Source of the DNA: Desulfitobacterium hafniense DCB-2
Lineage (GTDB): Bacteria > Bacillota > Desulfitobacteriia > Desulfitobacteriales > Desulfitobacteriaceae
Length of the DNA: 64,000 bases
Direction: 5' to 3'
Assembly (NCBI RefSeq): GCF_000021925.1
Contig: NC_011830.1
Location: forward strand, 1,016,501 to 1,080,500
Under the pieces are notes generated by a model, which saw only the letters and a program-made list of their open reading frames with translations, was not told the origin of the DNA and searched no databases. How positions within the stretch are numbered: the first letter of the stretch is position 1; every line of letters begins with the position of its first letter. Positions 8,464-16,141 of this stretch are shown piece after piece. Both the position numbers and the translations under genes were made by a program.

Positions 8464-9675
8464 ATGAGCAGGAGAAAGCAGCTAAAAATCAAAAAGGCCG
8501 GCCTGGAGCATCTTGAACAGTACAATCAACTGCTGAGATATGTCTTTCAGGTAACTGACCGGCAATTACATCAAATTGGCTGGGAAGAGGATGAGATTAT
8601 ACGTGCCAAATCCCCTGTTTTGGAGCAGGCGGATGTGTGGGGATGGTTTGACGGGGACAAACTTATCTCTCAGGTAGCGGTTTATCCTTTACAGGTACGC
8701 ATCTTCAATAAAACTTATAATATGGGAGGGCTTACCGGAGTCGGCACATACCCGGAGTATACCAATCAAGGACTCATGCATAAGTTGTTGTATCAGGCGC
8801 TGGAAAACATGAAAAAGCAGGGCCAGTCGATTTCCTTCCTGTATCCATATTCCATCCCTTATTATCGCCGGAAAGGCTGGGAGATCATTTCCGATCGAAT
8901 CATATATGAAATTCAGGATTATCAACTGCCTAAGAATAAACAGGTGTCTGGTGAGATAGAACGCGTACCGGTGGAAGACGAGCAGGTGAAAAAAACGTAT
9001 GAGCGCTTCGCTCTTCAAACTCATGGCGCTATGCTGCGCAATGATCTTGCGTGGCGGGAATATTGGCTGTGGGATCCTGATGATATGATGGCGGCTGTAT
9101 ACTATAATGAGAGCGGACAGCCGGATGGTTATGTGCTTTACCGAATTGCTGATGAGGTTTTTCATATAAAGGATATGATCTTTATCAATGAGGAGGCTCG
9201 CAGCGGACTCTGGAATTTTATCAGCGCACATTTTTCTATGATTGCCAAGGTCGTAGGCCATACGTACACGGACGAACCTCTGGCGTTTTTGCTGGAGGAC
9301 GCGGATATCAAGGAAACGATCTCTCCTTATTTCATGGCACGGATCGTGGATTTAGAGCAATTTATTGCCCAATACCCCTTTAAGCCGGACACGACGGATC
9401 GAGAATGGACATTTATGTTGGATGATCCGCTGCTTTCGTGGAATCAAGGTGTTTTTACACTGCGTATCACTGCGGCAGGCCAAGGCGAGGTCATTCGTGC
9501 GTCGGAGAAAAGCAACGATAAAATTGATATTCAGACCATGACGACTATGTTGTTAGGATATAAGCGGCCGGACTATCTGCACAAGATTGGGCGCATATCC
9601 TGCAGATCGAAAACTGTGGATATGCTTGAGGATGCTATTGAACAGCAGACACCGTATTTTTCGGATTATTTTTAA
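8464..9675 (+). CDS. Eis-like GNAT N-acetyltransferase with C-terminal sterol-carrier-like domain
   Basis: A 403-residue protein of the Eis architecture. An N-terminal GNAT fold has the acetyl-CoA loop GVGTYPEYTNQGLMHKLL and SFLYPYSIPYYRRKGWE (residues about 95-145). A second GNAT-like half follows, then a C-terminal SCP2-like region (DPLLSWNQGVFTLRI...MTTMLLGYKRPDYL). Eis proteins acetylate amines, including aminoglycosides in some lineages; the substrate here is unknown. AAGGAGG at 8452 gives a firm start at ATG 8464. It is intact although its upstream partner is broken. Confidence 0.88.
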   Translation: MSRRKQLKIKKAGLEHLEQYNQLLRYVFQVTDRQLHQIGWEEDEIIRAKSPVLEQADVWGWFDGDKLISQVAVYPLQVRIFNKTYNMGGLTGVGTYPEYTNQGLMHKLLYQALENMKKQGQSISFLYPYSIPYYRRKGWEIISDRIIYEIQDYQLPKNKQVSGEIERVPVEDEQVKKTYERFALQTHGAMLRNDLAWREYWLWDPDDMMAAVYYNESGQPDGYVLYRIADEVFHIKDMIFINEEARSGLWNFISAHFSMIAKVVGHTYTDEPLAFLLEDADIKETISPYFMARIVDLEQFIAQYPFKPDTTDREWTFMLDDPLLSWNQGVFTLRITAAGQGEVIRASEKSNDKIDIQTMTTMLLGYKRPDYLHKIGRISCRSKTVDMLEDAIEQQTPYFSDYF

Positions 9676-9728
9676 GACCCGTGGTGATGTCCAGGCTATA
9701 ATTCTAACCGGCGAATAAGAGGTGTGTA

Positions 9729-10097
9729 ATGAAAAAAACTATTTTAATTGGTTATTTAATACTATTAGTGGCAGTGGCAAGCGGAGGGTTTTGGATTGGA
9801 CGAAATACTGCTGATCCGATAGCAGGGGCTACATTTTATGCAACTATTGAGGATATTGATCAAAATAACTTCCTGGTAAATGGTTTGGATGTCAATGATA
9901 TAAATAATCGAGGTGAAGTCTATTTTAGCGTTGATAATAAAACCAAGTTAGAATGGAGACATACACAAATCACCCGGGAAGATTTACAGATAGGGGACAC
10001 TATTTCTGTTACTTATCTCGGTGAAGTTCAAGAGAGCTATCCAAGAAGAATAGTCAATCCTGTAATCAGGGTTACTCTTTTGGAAGATGAAAAATAG
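9729..10097 (+). CDS. Small membrane-anchored beta-rich protein
   Basis: 122 residues: an N-terminal helix (residues 4-22, ILIGYLILLVAVASGG) as signal anchor, then about 95 residues rich in beta strands (ATIEDIDQNNFLVNGL, DTISVTYLGEVQESYPRRI). The last segment resembles the OB-like fold seen in DUF3221/YobA-type Gram-positive exported proteins; that assignment is by eye. Ribosome site GAGGTG precedes ATG 9729. The function is unknown. It stands alone between the acetyltransferase and a transposase relic. Confidence 0.6.
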   Translation: MKKTILIGYLILLVAVASGGFWIGRNTADPIAGATFYATIEDIDQNNFLVNGLDVNDINNRGEVYFSVDNKTKLEWRHTQITREDLQIGDTISVTYLGEVQESYPRRIVNPVIRVTLLEDEK

Positions 10098-10141
10098 AAG
10101 AGCTCCTCGCCCTGGGCAGAACAGATCTGGTGAGGAAGGAA

Positions 10142-10306
10142 ACAGAAAAGAACGGGATCCTCAATCCCTTGGCGCCAAACGCCTTCGTGAATGTAAGAAG
10201 GAATATTACGAATGTCTTAACTAGGTTCAAGCGTACCTTAAAACAAGATTTCCGTGTAAAGTATGTACTCGTTGACAGTTGGTTCAGCAGTAAAGTGGAA
10301 ATCTAA
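10142..10306 (+). pseudogene. Relic of an IS4-type transposase
   Basis: Two out-of-frame pieces read as one transposase segment: DPQSLGAKRLRECKKEYYEC in one frame, then LTRFKRTLKQDFRVKYVLVD followed by SWFSS in the next. LVDSWFSS is the second-Asp motif of IS4-like DDE transposases. No ends, start or catalytic remainder is left. The 10098-10414 gap contains only this fragment plus the LysR promoter region. Confidence 0.6.
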
Positions 10307-10414
10307 ATAAATATGAGAAATATAGAACAAATAGAGCTGGGAAAGGGTATCTATTTGATCTATAATTAATTTAATACAGAACTTGCTATATGGATGATGG
10401 GATGGATGCTGTTT

Positions 10415-11332
10415 ATGCGTATTGAGCAGCTATATTATCTTGTTGAAGTGAGCAAAAATAAATCTCTGAGTGTCGCTGCTGAGCAGATTCATGTCTCACA
10501 GCAGAATCTTAGCGTCGCCATTCGTAATTTGGAGAAGGAGTTCGGCGTTGAGCTTTTAGTGCGTTCCTATAAGGGTGTATCGCTTACAAAGGAGGGGGAG
10601 GAGTTTGTCAATAAAGCTCAGGAGCTCCTAACTAAGATTGACGAATTCTATTCCCAGTTCAGCAAGCCCCTTCCTAAAAAGGTTTTAAAAGGGAAGCTGC
10701 GCATTGATGTGGTTCCCTATATGACCCTGCCGGATATTCTGGTTTCTTTTTATAAGCTGCATCCCCAGGTCAATGTGATTTTAGAAGAGCATAGTCCCCA
10801 GGAAATTATGTGTAATGTAGCCGCAGGGATAAGTGATCTTGGCATTATCTTTCGGACAAGTGAAGATCCGAGATTTTTTGAGGCTGTTCATGATCTGGGA
10901 TTGAGCTACGAAAGTATACTTGACGATAAGATTTTTGTGTGTGCCGGGAAAAAGTCCCCCCTCAAAAACAAGCGCGTGATCACTCATACCGAGCTCTTTA
11001 AGCAAAAACTGATCGTTTCCGAGGATCTTTATGGCTGGATTCTGGAGATTATCAAGCGCTATCAGGACCCCGCCGATCTGCAGATCCAGAAATCAAACAG
11101 TATGCAGATTTACAAAAAGGTGATTGAAGAAGGCCTGGCGGTGGGTTTCGTTACCGGAATCGGTTTGGAAAAAGAGCTTATCTTTAAGAAGGGGGAAGTG
11201 GTCCCTATAGCCATCGAAAAGCACAATAACATCACCATTGGGGTGGTGTATCGTGCAGTCAATTCCCAAACTGAAATCAGCAAGGAGCTTATCGATTATC
11301 TTAAGTTAACAACCCAGGATTACCGTTGTTGA
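10415..11332 (+). CDS. LysR-family transcriptional regulator
   Basis: A 305-residue LTTR. The winged HTH is at residues 1-60 (MRIEQLYYLVEVSKNKSLSV, then HVSQQNLSVAIRNLEKEFGVELL). A linker helix leads into a periplasmic-binding-protein-like effector domain (KGKLRIDVVPYMTL, QEIMCNVAAGISDLGIIF). In-frame ATGs lie 7 and 6 codons upstream, but the conserved start of the family matches ATG 10415; no ribosome site is strong. It is monocistronic, ended by a terminator at 11366. No divergent target gene adjoins it, since the upstream sequence is a transposase relic, so its regulon is unknown. Confidence 0.88.
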   Translation: MRIEQLYYLVEVSKNKSLSVAAEQIHVSQQNLSVAIRNLEKEFGVELLVRSYKGVSLTKEGEEFVNKAQELLTKIDEFYSQFSKPLPKKVLKGKLRIDVVPYMTLPDILVSFYKLHPQVNVILEEHSPQEIMCNVAAGISDLGIIFRTSEDPRFFEAVHDLGLSYESILDDKIFVCAGKKSPLKNKRVITHTELFKQKLIVSEDLYGWILEIIKRYQDPADLQIQKSNSMQIYKKVIEEGLAVGFVTGIGLEKELIFKKGEVVPIAIEKHNNITIGVVYRAVNSQTEISKELIDYLKLTTQDYRC

Positions 11333-11365
11333 TCCTGTTCATTGTCCATAATGGAAACCTATTTC

Positions 11366-11393
11366 CTCCGAGAGATGCTCTCGGAGTTTTTTT
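11366..11393 (+). terminator. Terminator after the LysR gene
   Basis: A perfect 9-bp stem CTCCGAGAG / CTCTCGGAG with a 3-base loop, followed by TTTTTTT. Confidence 0.92.
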
Positions 11394-11409
11394 AGTTTAT
11401 AGGCATTTT

Positions 11410-11483
11410 GTAACATTTGTTTAAAAATCTGTAACAAATATTCTGTTTCCGGTAAATATTGGGTCATATCTGTCCCGTATAAT
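11410..11483 (+). promoter_or_regulatory. pgs promoter with PhoB/PhoP-type direct repeats
   Basis: GTAACA (11410), TTTAAA (11420) and GTAACA (11431) are spaced 10 and 11 bp apart, the arrangement bound by OmpR/PhoB-family response regulators. A perfect -10 box TATAAT is at 11478 with no recognisable -35, as expected for an activator-dependent promoter. The -10 surroundings (CTGTCCCGTATAATGA) are echoed at 15216-15230 (CTGCCCTATAATGA), upstream of the response regulator gene. Confidence 0.6.
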
Positions 11484-11537
11484 GAACGGCGAAAGGGGGT
11501 TCCATTTGTTAATTCTTGGACGAAAGGACAGATCGAT

Positions 11538-12755
11538 TTGCAGTTTGCGCTGGCGCTGATGTTTTTTGTTTTTTGCCTGGGTGTGTATGAGCAGATCAGA
11601 CATAATCGAAACCTGAACAGTATCCCCCTTCGCGTCAATATCAACGGCACCAGGGGCAAATCAACGGCCACCAGGTTGATTACCGGGATCCTGAAGGAGG
11701 CGGGGGAGAAGGTTGTCGGGAAAACGACCGGAACCAGTGCCAGAATTATTTACTGGGACCGGGAGGAAGAAGAACCGATCAAACGGGGCCCTCTGGGGCC
11801 CAACATCATCGAACAAAAAACGGTCGTCCGCAAAGCGGCCCGGCTGGGTGCTTCCGCCTTTGTCACGGAGTGCATGGCGGTCAATCCCGATTACCAGATC
11901 ACATTCCAGGAGAAGCTGGTGAAAGCCAATGTCGGCGTGATTGTCAATGTGCGGGAAGACCATATGGATTTGTGCGGCCCTACCCTGGACTTTATCGCCG
12001 AGTCGTTTACAGCCACCATTCCCAGGAACGGAACCCTGGTTGTGGCGGACAGCCGTTATAACGATTATTTCCGGCGGGAGGCGGGCAAACGGAACAGCCG
12101 GGTTCTGATTACCGATGAAAAGGAAATTCCGGACGGTTATTTGGAGAAGTTTGGCTATATCGTTTTTCCGGAAAATATCGCCCTGGCGCTGGCGGTGGCC
12201 AGAGCCCTGAACATCGATAAGGACATCGCCTTAAGGGGAATGCTGAATGCCAATCCGGACCCGGGGGCCCTGATGATCCATCCCCTGGATAAGCAGGAGG
12301 GGAGTTATTTTGTCAACGGCTTTGCGGCCAATGATCCCAATTCGACCCGCCTAATCTGGGATCATATCACAGCGATGGGCTATGCCACAGCAAACCCCAT
12401 GGTCATTGTCAACTGCCGGCCCGACCGGGTGGACCGGACTTTGCAGTTTGCCGGAGAGGTCCTGCCGCAGATGGATATTGAGATTCTCGTGGCCATGGGA
12501 GAGACAGTAGGCCCCATCAGCGAAGGCGTCCACACCGGGAAAATAGAGCCCCGCCAATATATCAATGCCGAGGGGCTGTCTCCCCATGAGGTGTATCACA
12601 TGATCAAGGATGATTTCGCAGGCAGGATGGTTTTCGGCGTCGGCAACATCCACGGGGGCGGGGAAGAACTGGTCGAATTGATCATATATCCCACAGGCAA
12701 TGGCTTCATCCAACAGGAGGAAAGGAGGCAGATCGTTGCTGCTGACCAATATTGA
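11538..12755 (+). CDS. pgsB: Poly-gamma-glutamate synthase subunit PgsB/CapB
   Basis: A 405-residue ATP-dependent amide ligase of the Mur-ligase type that polymerises glutamate through gamma linkages at the membrane. An N-terminal membrane helix (residues 2-18) is followed by the ATP loop NINGTRGKSTATRL, then GKTTGTSARIIYWD, TECMAVNPDYQ, NVREDHMD and VGNIHGGGEELV. These match Bacillus PgsB almost motif for motif, and the length is normal (393-400). The start is TTG 11538, ten bases after AAAGGA. The stop overlaps pgsC. The gene and its neighbours to 17.7 kb are visibly more GC-rich than the rest of the window, suggesting acquisition from another lineage. Confidence 0.95.
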   Translation: MQFALALMFFVFCLGVYEQIRHNRNLNSIPLRVNINGTRGKSTATRLITGILKEAGEKVVGKTTGTSARIIYWDREEEEPIKRGPLGPNIIEQKTVVRKAARLGASAFVTECMAVNPDYQITFQEKLVKANVGVIVNVREDHMDLCGPTLDFIAESFTATIPRNGTLVVADSRYNDYFRREAGKRNSRVLITDEKEIPDGYLEKFGYIVFPENIALALAVARALNIDKDIALRGMLNANPDPGALMIHPLDKQEGSYFVNGFAANDPNSTRLIWDHITAMGYATANPMVIVNCRPDRVDRTLQFAGEVLPQMDIEILVAMGETVGPISEGVHTGKIEPRQYINAEGLSPHEVYHMIKDDFAGRMVFGVGNIHGGGEELVELIIYPTGNGFIQQEERRQIVAADQY

Positions 12756-13191
12756 CGCGATGATCATCATGGGTGTGATCTTAAGTCTGCTGTTTACGGA
12801 AATCACGGGCATACTGCCTGCCGGTCTGGTGGTGCCCGGCTATCTGGCCATGCTCGCCAGACAGCCCCAGGCCATTTTCCTGACGTTTCTGATCAGCATT
12901 CTGACTTATGCCATCGTTTATTTCGGTGTAAGTAAAGTCACCATTTTATACGGCAAGCGAAAATTTGTGGCCATGATCACGGTGGCTATCGTCTTACAGT
13001 TTATCATCCATGCCCTGGTGCCTGTTTTTGATTATAGTATGATCTCCGGACTGGCGGCAGTCGGCATTATCGTACCCGGTCTGTTGGCCAATACCATTCA
13101 GCGTCAGGGCCTGGCCACAACATTTTTGAGCACGGGCCTGCTGAGTGTGCTGACTTACGGGTGCGCAGTGCTGTTGAATGTCCAAATTTGA
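12736..13191 (+). CDS. pgsC: Poly-gamma-glutamate synthase membrane subunit PgsC/CapC
   Basis: 151 residues and about four to five membrane helices. It aligns with Bacillus PgsC: LSLLFTEITGILPAGLVVPG, YGKRKFVAMI, GIIVPGLLANTIQRQGL. PgsC forms the catalytic membrane complex with PgsB. The start is TTG 12736, preceded by AAAGGAGG at 12721 and overlapping the last 20 bases of pgsB, which indicates coupled translation. An upstream in-frame start at 12700 would lie deep in pgsB and has no ribosome site. Confidence 0.94.
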   Translation: MLLTNIDAMIIMGVILSLLFTEITGILPAGLVVPGYLAMLARQPQAIFLTFLISILTYAIVYFGVSKVTILYGKRKFVAMITVAIVLQFIIHALVPVFDYSMISGLAAVGIIVPGLLANTIQRQGLATTFLSTGLLSVLTYGCAVLLNVQI

Positions 13192-13206
13192 GAAAGGAGG
13201 AGAACG

Positions 13207-13341
13207 ATGAATAAGGCGTTGACCATCAAAGAAAAATGCCTGTATCTGATGAAGATCAGCAAGCGCAGGACCGGCACCCAGACCCTTGTGGTTATGGGAG
13301 TCATGCTGGCGGTTATCGGGGTCAATTATTTGTTCCTCTAG
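13207..13341 (+). CDS. 44-residue single-pass membrane protein in the pgs operon (PgsE-like position)
   Basis: A short basic N-terminus (EKCLYLMKISKRRTGTQ) followed by one membrane helix (TLVVMGVMLAVIGVNYLFL) reaching the C-terminus. Strong AAAGGAGG lies 8 bases before ATG 13207, and the gene sits 15 bases after pgsC and 17 before the next gene, so it is surely translated. Bacillus operons end in a 55-residue membrane protein, PgsE, of the same style. I see no residue-level proof of homology, so the name is withheld. In related operons pgsA lies here or just after; it is absent. Confidence 0.75.
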   Translation: MNKALTIKEKCLYLMKISKRRTGTQTLVVMGVMLAVIGVNYLFL

Positions 13342-13358
13342 TTGAAAGGAGAAAAAGT

Positions 13359-14195
13359 ATGAAAAAAGGACTGAACAAAGTTTTAGCGGTTGCTTTAGTG
13401 TTTACATTTGGGATTGGCGCCAGCGCCTATGCCCTGACACCGGGGTATCACAGTTTTGCCGAACTGTCCGCGGCGGAAGCGGCTGCGGACTACACCATCA
13501 AAACCAATGATATCGGCAGCGACACCACCGTTTTGGCCCTGCACGGAGGCGGGATTGAAAGAGGGACTTCGGAGCTGGTCGAAGCCTTGAACGGCTACGG
13601 CAAGTATAATACCTATTCCTTTGAGGGTCTGAAAGCGGCGGATAACGGCAGCCTTTTCCTGATGGCCGTGGAGTTTGACGAACCCACAGCGGTCAGCATG
13701 GTTCAGGATTCGGATTACACGGTTTCCGTGGTCGGAGCGGCAGGGGATGATGAAATCACCTATATCGGCGGCCAGAATAAGCTGCTGGCGGAATTGATCA
13801 AATTGCACCTGACCACTAAAGGCTACCAGGTGCAGACCTTAAGTGTCCCCGACCGGATCGCCGGAATCCTGGACAGCAATATCGTGAATCAGAATCAACT
13901 GTTTAAGGACAGTTACCGGCTGGGCGGAGTTCAGATCGCCGTTTCCAAAGGGTTACGGGATAAACTGGCAGCGGATCCCGCCAGCTTAACCGGCTATGCG
14001 GGCGCCATCGATGACGCGCTAAGCGGCAGCTGGCCGGTGATCGTTTCCCAGCTGGAGAAAATCACCAACGCCAATTATAATGGATTTCTCCACAAGTTTG
14101 ACCCGACCAAGCCCAGCTTTGAGAAAAAGGTCAACCAGATCTTGAAGAAGGGAGCCAAAACCCCCAAAGAATTGATTGAAAATATCCAGGAATAA
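13359..14195 (+). CDS. Secreted poly-gamma-glutamate-hydrolase-family protein, probably catalytically impaired
   Basis: 278 residues with a signal peptide (MKKGLNKVLAVALVF...ASAYA, cleavage near residue 25), then a PGA-hydrolase domain of the PghP/YndL (DUF867) family. It keeps ALHGGGIERGTSEL (His62, Glu67) and TYIGG. It differs from the paralogue at 14348-15067 at three positions expected to be active-site residues: LHIP becomes LFLM (Phe100), SIHGCSG becomes SVVGAAG (Val125), and VQLEIS becomes VQIAVS (Ala194). A C-terminal extension of about 60 residues (NYNGFLHKFD...KGAKTPKELIENIQE) is not found in the paralogue. GAAAGGAG precedes ATG 13359. It is the last gene of the pgs operon. I infer a binding, transport or anchoring role rather than degradation. 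Confidence 0.8.
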   Translation: MKKGLNKVLAVALVFTFGIGASAYALTPGYHSFAELSAAEAAADYTIKTNDIGSDTTVLALHGGGIERGTSELVEALNGYGKYNTYSFEGLKAADNGSLFLMAVEFDEPTAVSMVQDSDYTVSVVGAAGDDEITYIGGQNKLLAELIKLHLTTKGYQVQTLSVPDRIAGILDSNIVNQNQLFKDSYRLGGVQIAVSKGLRDKLAADPASLTGYAGAIDDALSGSWPVIVSQLEKITNANYNGFLHKFDPTKPSFEKKVNQILKKGAKTPKELIENIQE

Positions 14196-14231
14196 CTGGA
14201 AAATAGCCGAGAGTAACAACAGGAATAAACA

Positions 14232-14268
14232 AAAAGCTGCAAACCGCCTAAAAAGGGTTTGCAGCTTT
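14232..14268 (+). terminator. Terminator of the pgs operon
   Basis: AAAGCTGCAAACC pairs with GGTTTGCAGCTTT over 13 bp with an 11-base loop. The T-run is short and the hairpin is symmetric, so it may also serve the convergent hydrolase gene, which ends at 14348. Confidence 0.8.
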
Positions 14269-14347
14269 CGTATTTAAGAGTGTACCGTTTTAATTGAGTG
14301 TACTGTTTTGATTGCCGATCCAGACAGATTGCTGACCTGGGCAGCCT

Positions 14348-15067
14348 CTATGGCCTGTTGCCGAGGGCTTCGCTGAGCGCCGCAACATACCTGGTAAGTT
14401 GGCTGCTGTCGGCATCCAGAAACTGTGCCCGCAAGCCCTTTGAGATTTCCAGCTGAACGCCGCCCCCGTTTTGGTTGCGGTTGACGATATTGTCCGGGGA
14501 CAGGCCGGCCAGGTGCTTCGGCGCATCCAGCACGGTAAAGCCGTACTCCGTCAGGGCGTCCTTGACTTTGCCGGCCAATGGGGTGTCCAGGCCCCCGATA
14601 TAGGTAAACTCGCCCGCACCGGAACAGCCGTGGATGGATAAGGTTGTTTCCGATTGGGCCACCATGGCCAGGGCGGCCGGTTCTTCGAACTGAGCGGAAG
14701 GAATATGCAGGGAGGCATTGTCTTTGTCTCTCACGCCCAGATAGGTGTAATAGTTGTAATGATTGCGGGCGGACAAGGCGTAAGCCAATTCGCTGGTCCC
14801 CTGCTCGATTTTCCCCCCATGAATGGCGATGACGGCAACCTTGGAATCCGTCACACCCGTTCTGATTTCGTAGTCGCCGAAGTTTTTCACGTTTATGTTC
14901 ACCTCATCGTCAAGGGTGGCCTCTGGCGGGGGAGGTAATTCCCGGGCCTCAAGGTATGTAGCGCCGGAAGCTGTCGCAGTTGGTTCCGCAAACAGCAAAA
15001 CCAGCAGGCAGGAGCAAATCAGAATTCGTTTCGGTCTGGCAAAAATGCCTGTGTTTATCATCTTCAT
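14348..15067 (-). CDS. Secreted poly-gamma-glutamate hydrolase (DUF867/PghP-like), intact
   Basis: 239 residues: signal peptide (ILICSCLLVLLFAEPTATAS), a Pro-rich linker, then a hydrolase domain carrying the full set of family motifs: AIHGGKIEQGTSELA (His83, Glu88), LHIPS (His121), SIHGCSG (His146), TYIGG and VQLEISKGLR (Glu207). These are taken as the zinc ligands and general base of the family, whose phage member PghP cleaves gamma-glutamyl chains. It is likely to trim or release the polymer made by PgsBC. The start is uncertain: ATG 15067 or 15061, both close to a GGGGG tract. It is transcribed towards the pgs operon, with a possible regulator box at 15155. Confidence 0.85.
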   Translation of the reverse strand: MKMINTGIFARPKRILICSCLLVLLFAEPTATASGATYLEARELPPPPEATLDDEVNINVKNFGDYEIRTGVTDSKVAVIAIHGGKIEQGTSELAYALSARNHYNYYTYLGVRDKDNASLHIPSAQFEEPAALAMVAQSETTLSIHGCSGAGEFTYIGGLDTPLAGKVKDALTEYGFTVLDAPKHLAGLSPDNIVNRNQNGGGVQLEISKGLRAQFLDADSSQLTRYVAALSEALGNRP

Positions 15068-15154
15068 CCCCCGCTTTTTCGCCAAAATTCATATCTGTAT
15101 TATAAAGGATGCTTTCCGCACTTGGCAACTTCCCGGGGCGGCAGTTTTCGTCTT

Positions 15155-15274
15155 GTAATAGTTGTTAACAGATTGGCAAAATACTTTCACATTGGGGTAA
15201 AGGATAGGTAAAATTTCTGCCCTATAATGACTGAGAAGGGAAAAAATGTGTGATTCTTGTAACAATGATTAACA
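15155..15274. promoter_or_regulatory. Divergent control region with two GTAAYA-N4-TTAACA boxes
   Basis: GTAATA/TTAACA at 15155-15170 lies on the hydrolase side, and GTAACA/TTAACA at 15259-15274 on the response-regulator side. Each pair is spaced 10 bp, like the boxes upstream of pgsB. A -10 TATAAT at 15223 points towards the regulator gene and lacks a -35. This suggests that the two-component system controls pgs, the hydrolase and itself. Confidence 0.55.
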
Positions 15275-15301
15275 TTTGCGGTAAGGGGACGAAAAGAAAA
15301 G

Positions 15302-15327
15302 AGCTGAGAAGTATCTGCTTCTCAGCA
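15302..15327 (+). terminator. Hairpin in the response-regulator leader (possible attenuator)
   Basis: GCTGAGAAG pairs with CTTCTCAGC around a 6-base loop, followed by ATTTTCC. It lies between the putative promoter (15223) and the gene start (15428), so it could lower read-through into the regulator operon. Confidence 0.5.
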
Positions 15328-15427
15328 TTTTCCGCTTCCGGCCGGAAGAAAAATGGCAATTTGTGGACAGCCATAAATCGATGAACTATGAGTAAGAGTA
15401 GGATAAAAACCGCTGAGGAGGGAAACG

Positions 15428-16141
15428 ATGCTGTTTTTGGGGAAAGTCTTGGTGGTCGACGACGACCAGAATGTCTTGGAACTGGTCAAGTTATATGGTG
15501 AGAGAGAGGGTTTCGAAGTGGTCGCTGTCGACGACGGGGACCTGGTGCTGGCCGCCTTCGACCGGGAGAATCCGGATGTCGTCATCCTGGATATCATGCT
15601 TCCCGGTCAGGACGGGCTTTCTTTGTGCCGAAGATTAAGGGCGGTGCGCATGATTCCGATCATTATGCTGACGGCCAAAGGGGAAGAAGCGGACCGTGTT
15701 CTCGGCCTGGAAATGGGTGCCGACGATTATGTTGCCAAACCTTTCAGCCCGCGGGAACTGGTCGCCAGGATCAAAGCGGTGCTGCGGCGCAGCCAGGCGG
15801 CGGACCCGGCCACGAATTGGCAGTTGAAATACCCCGGGCTGGAAATCCGGGCCGATATCAGGAAAGTGCTGGTGGACGCCGCGGAAAGCGAAGTGACCCC
15901 CAGAGAATTCGATCTGCTTTATCACCTGGCCCAGAATCCCCAGCGGGTCTTTACCAGGGAGGAATTGCTGGGGGCTGTCTGGGGATATGACTACTTCGGC
16001 GATCAGCGTACAGTGGATGTTCATATTCGCAGGTTGCGGACAAAGCTGGCGTCTTTGCCTCACGAATACCTGCAGACTGTTTGGGGTGTAGGGTACAAGT
16101 TCACACCTCCGGTCAAGGGGGGAGAGACCGGTTTTGCGTAA
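15428..16141 (+). CDS. OmpR/PhoB-family response regulator
   Basis: 237 residues. The receiver domain (1-120) has the acidic pair VVDDDQ, the phospho-acceptor Asp55 in ILDIMLPGQDG, the Thr/Ala switch region MLTAKGEE and Lys in VAKPFSP. The C-terminal winged helix (about 145-230) includes VTPREFDLLYHLAQNPQRVF, RTVDVHIRRLRTKL and GVGYKF. The start ATG 15428 follows GAGGAGGG. It overlaps the kinase gene by 8 bases. Its position beside the pgs genes and the matching boxes in both promoters make it the likely regulator of polymer synthesis. Confidence 0.93.
   Translation: MLFLGKVLVVDDDQNVLELVKLYGEREGFEVVAVDDGDLVLAAFDRENPDVVILDIMLPGQDGLSLCRRLRAVRMIPIIMLTAKGEEADRVLGLEMGADDYVAKPFSPRELVARIKAVLRRSQAADPATNWQLKYPGLEIRADIRKVLVDAAESEVTPREFDLLYHLAQNPQRVFTREELLGAVWGYDYFGDQRTVDVHIRRLRTKLASLPHEYLQTVWGVGYKFTPPVKGGETGFA

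Noticed and set aside
11339..11963. Open frames opposite pgsB
   Set aside because: Long antisense frames are expected in GC-rich coding DNA; they lack ribosome sites and any family resemblance.
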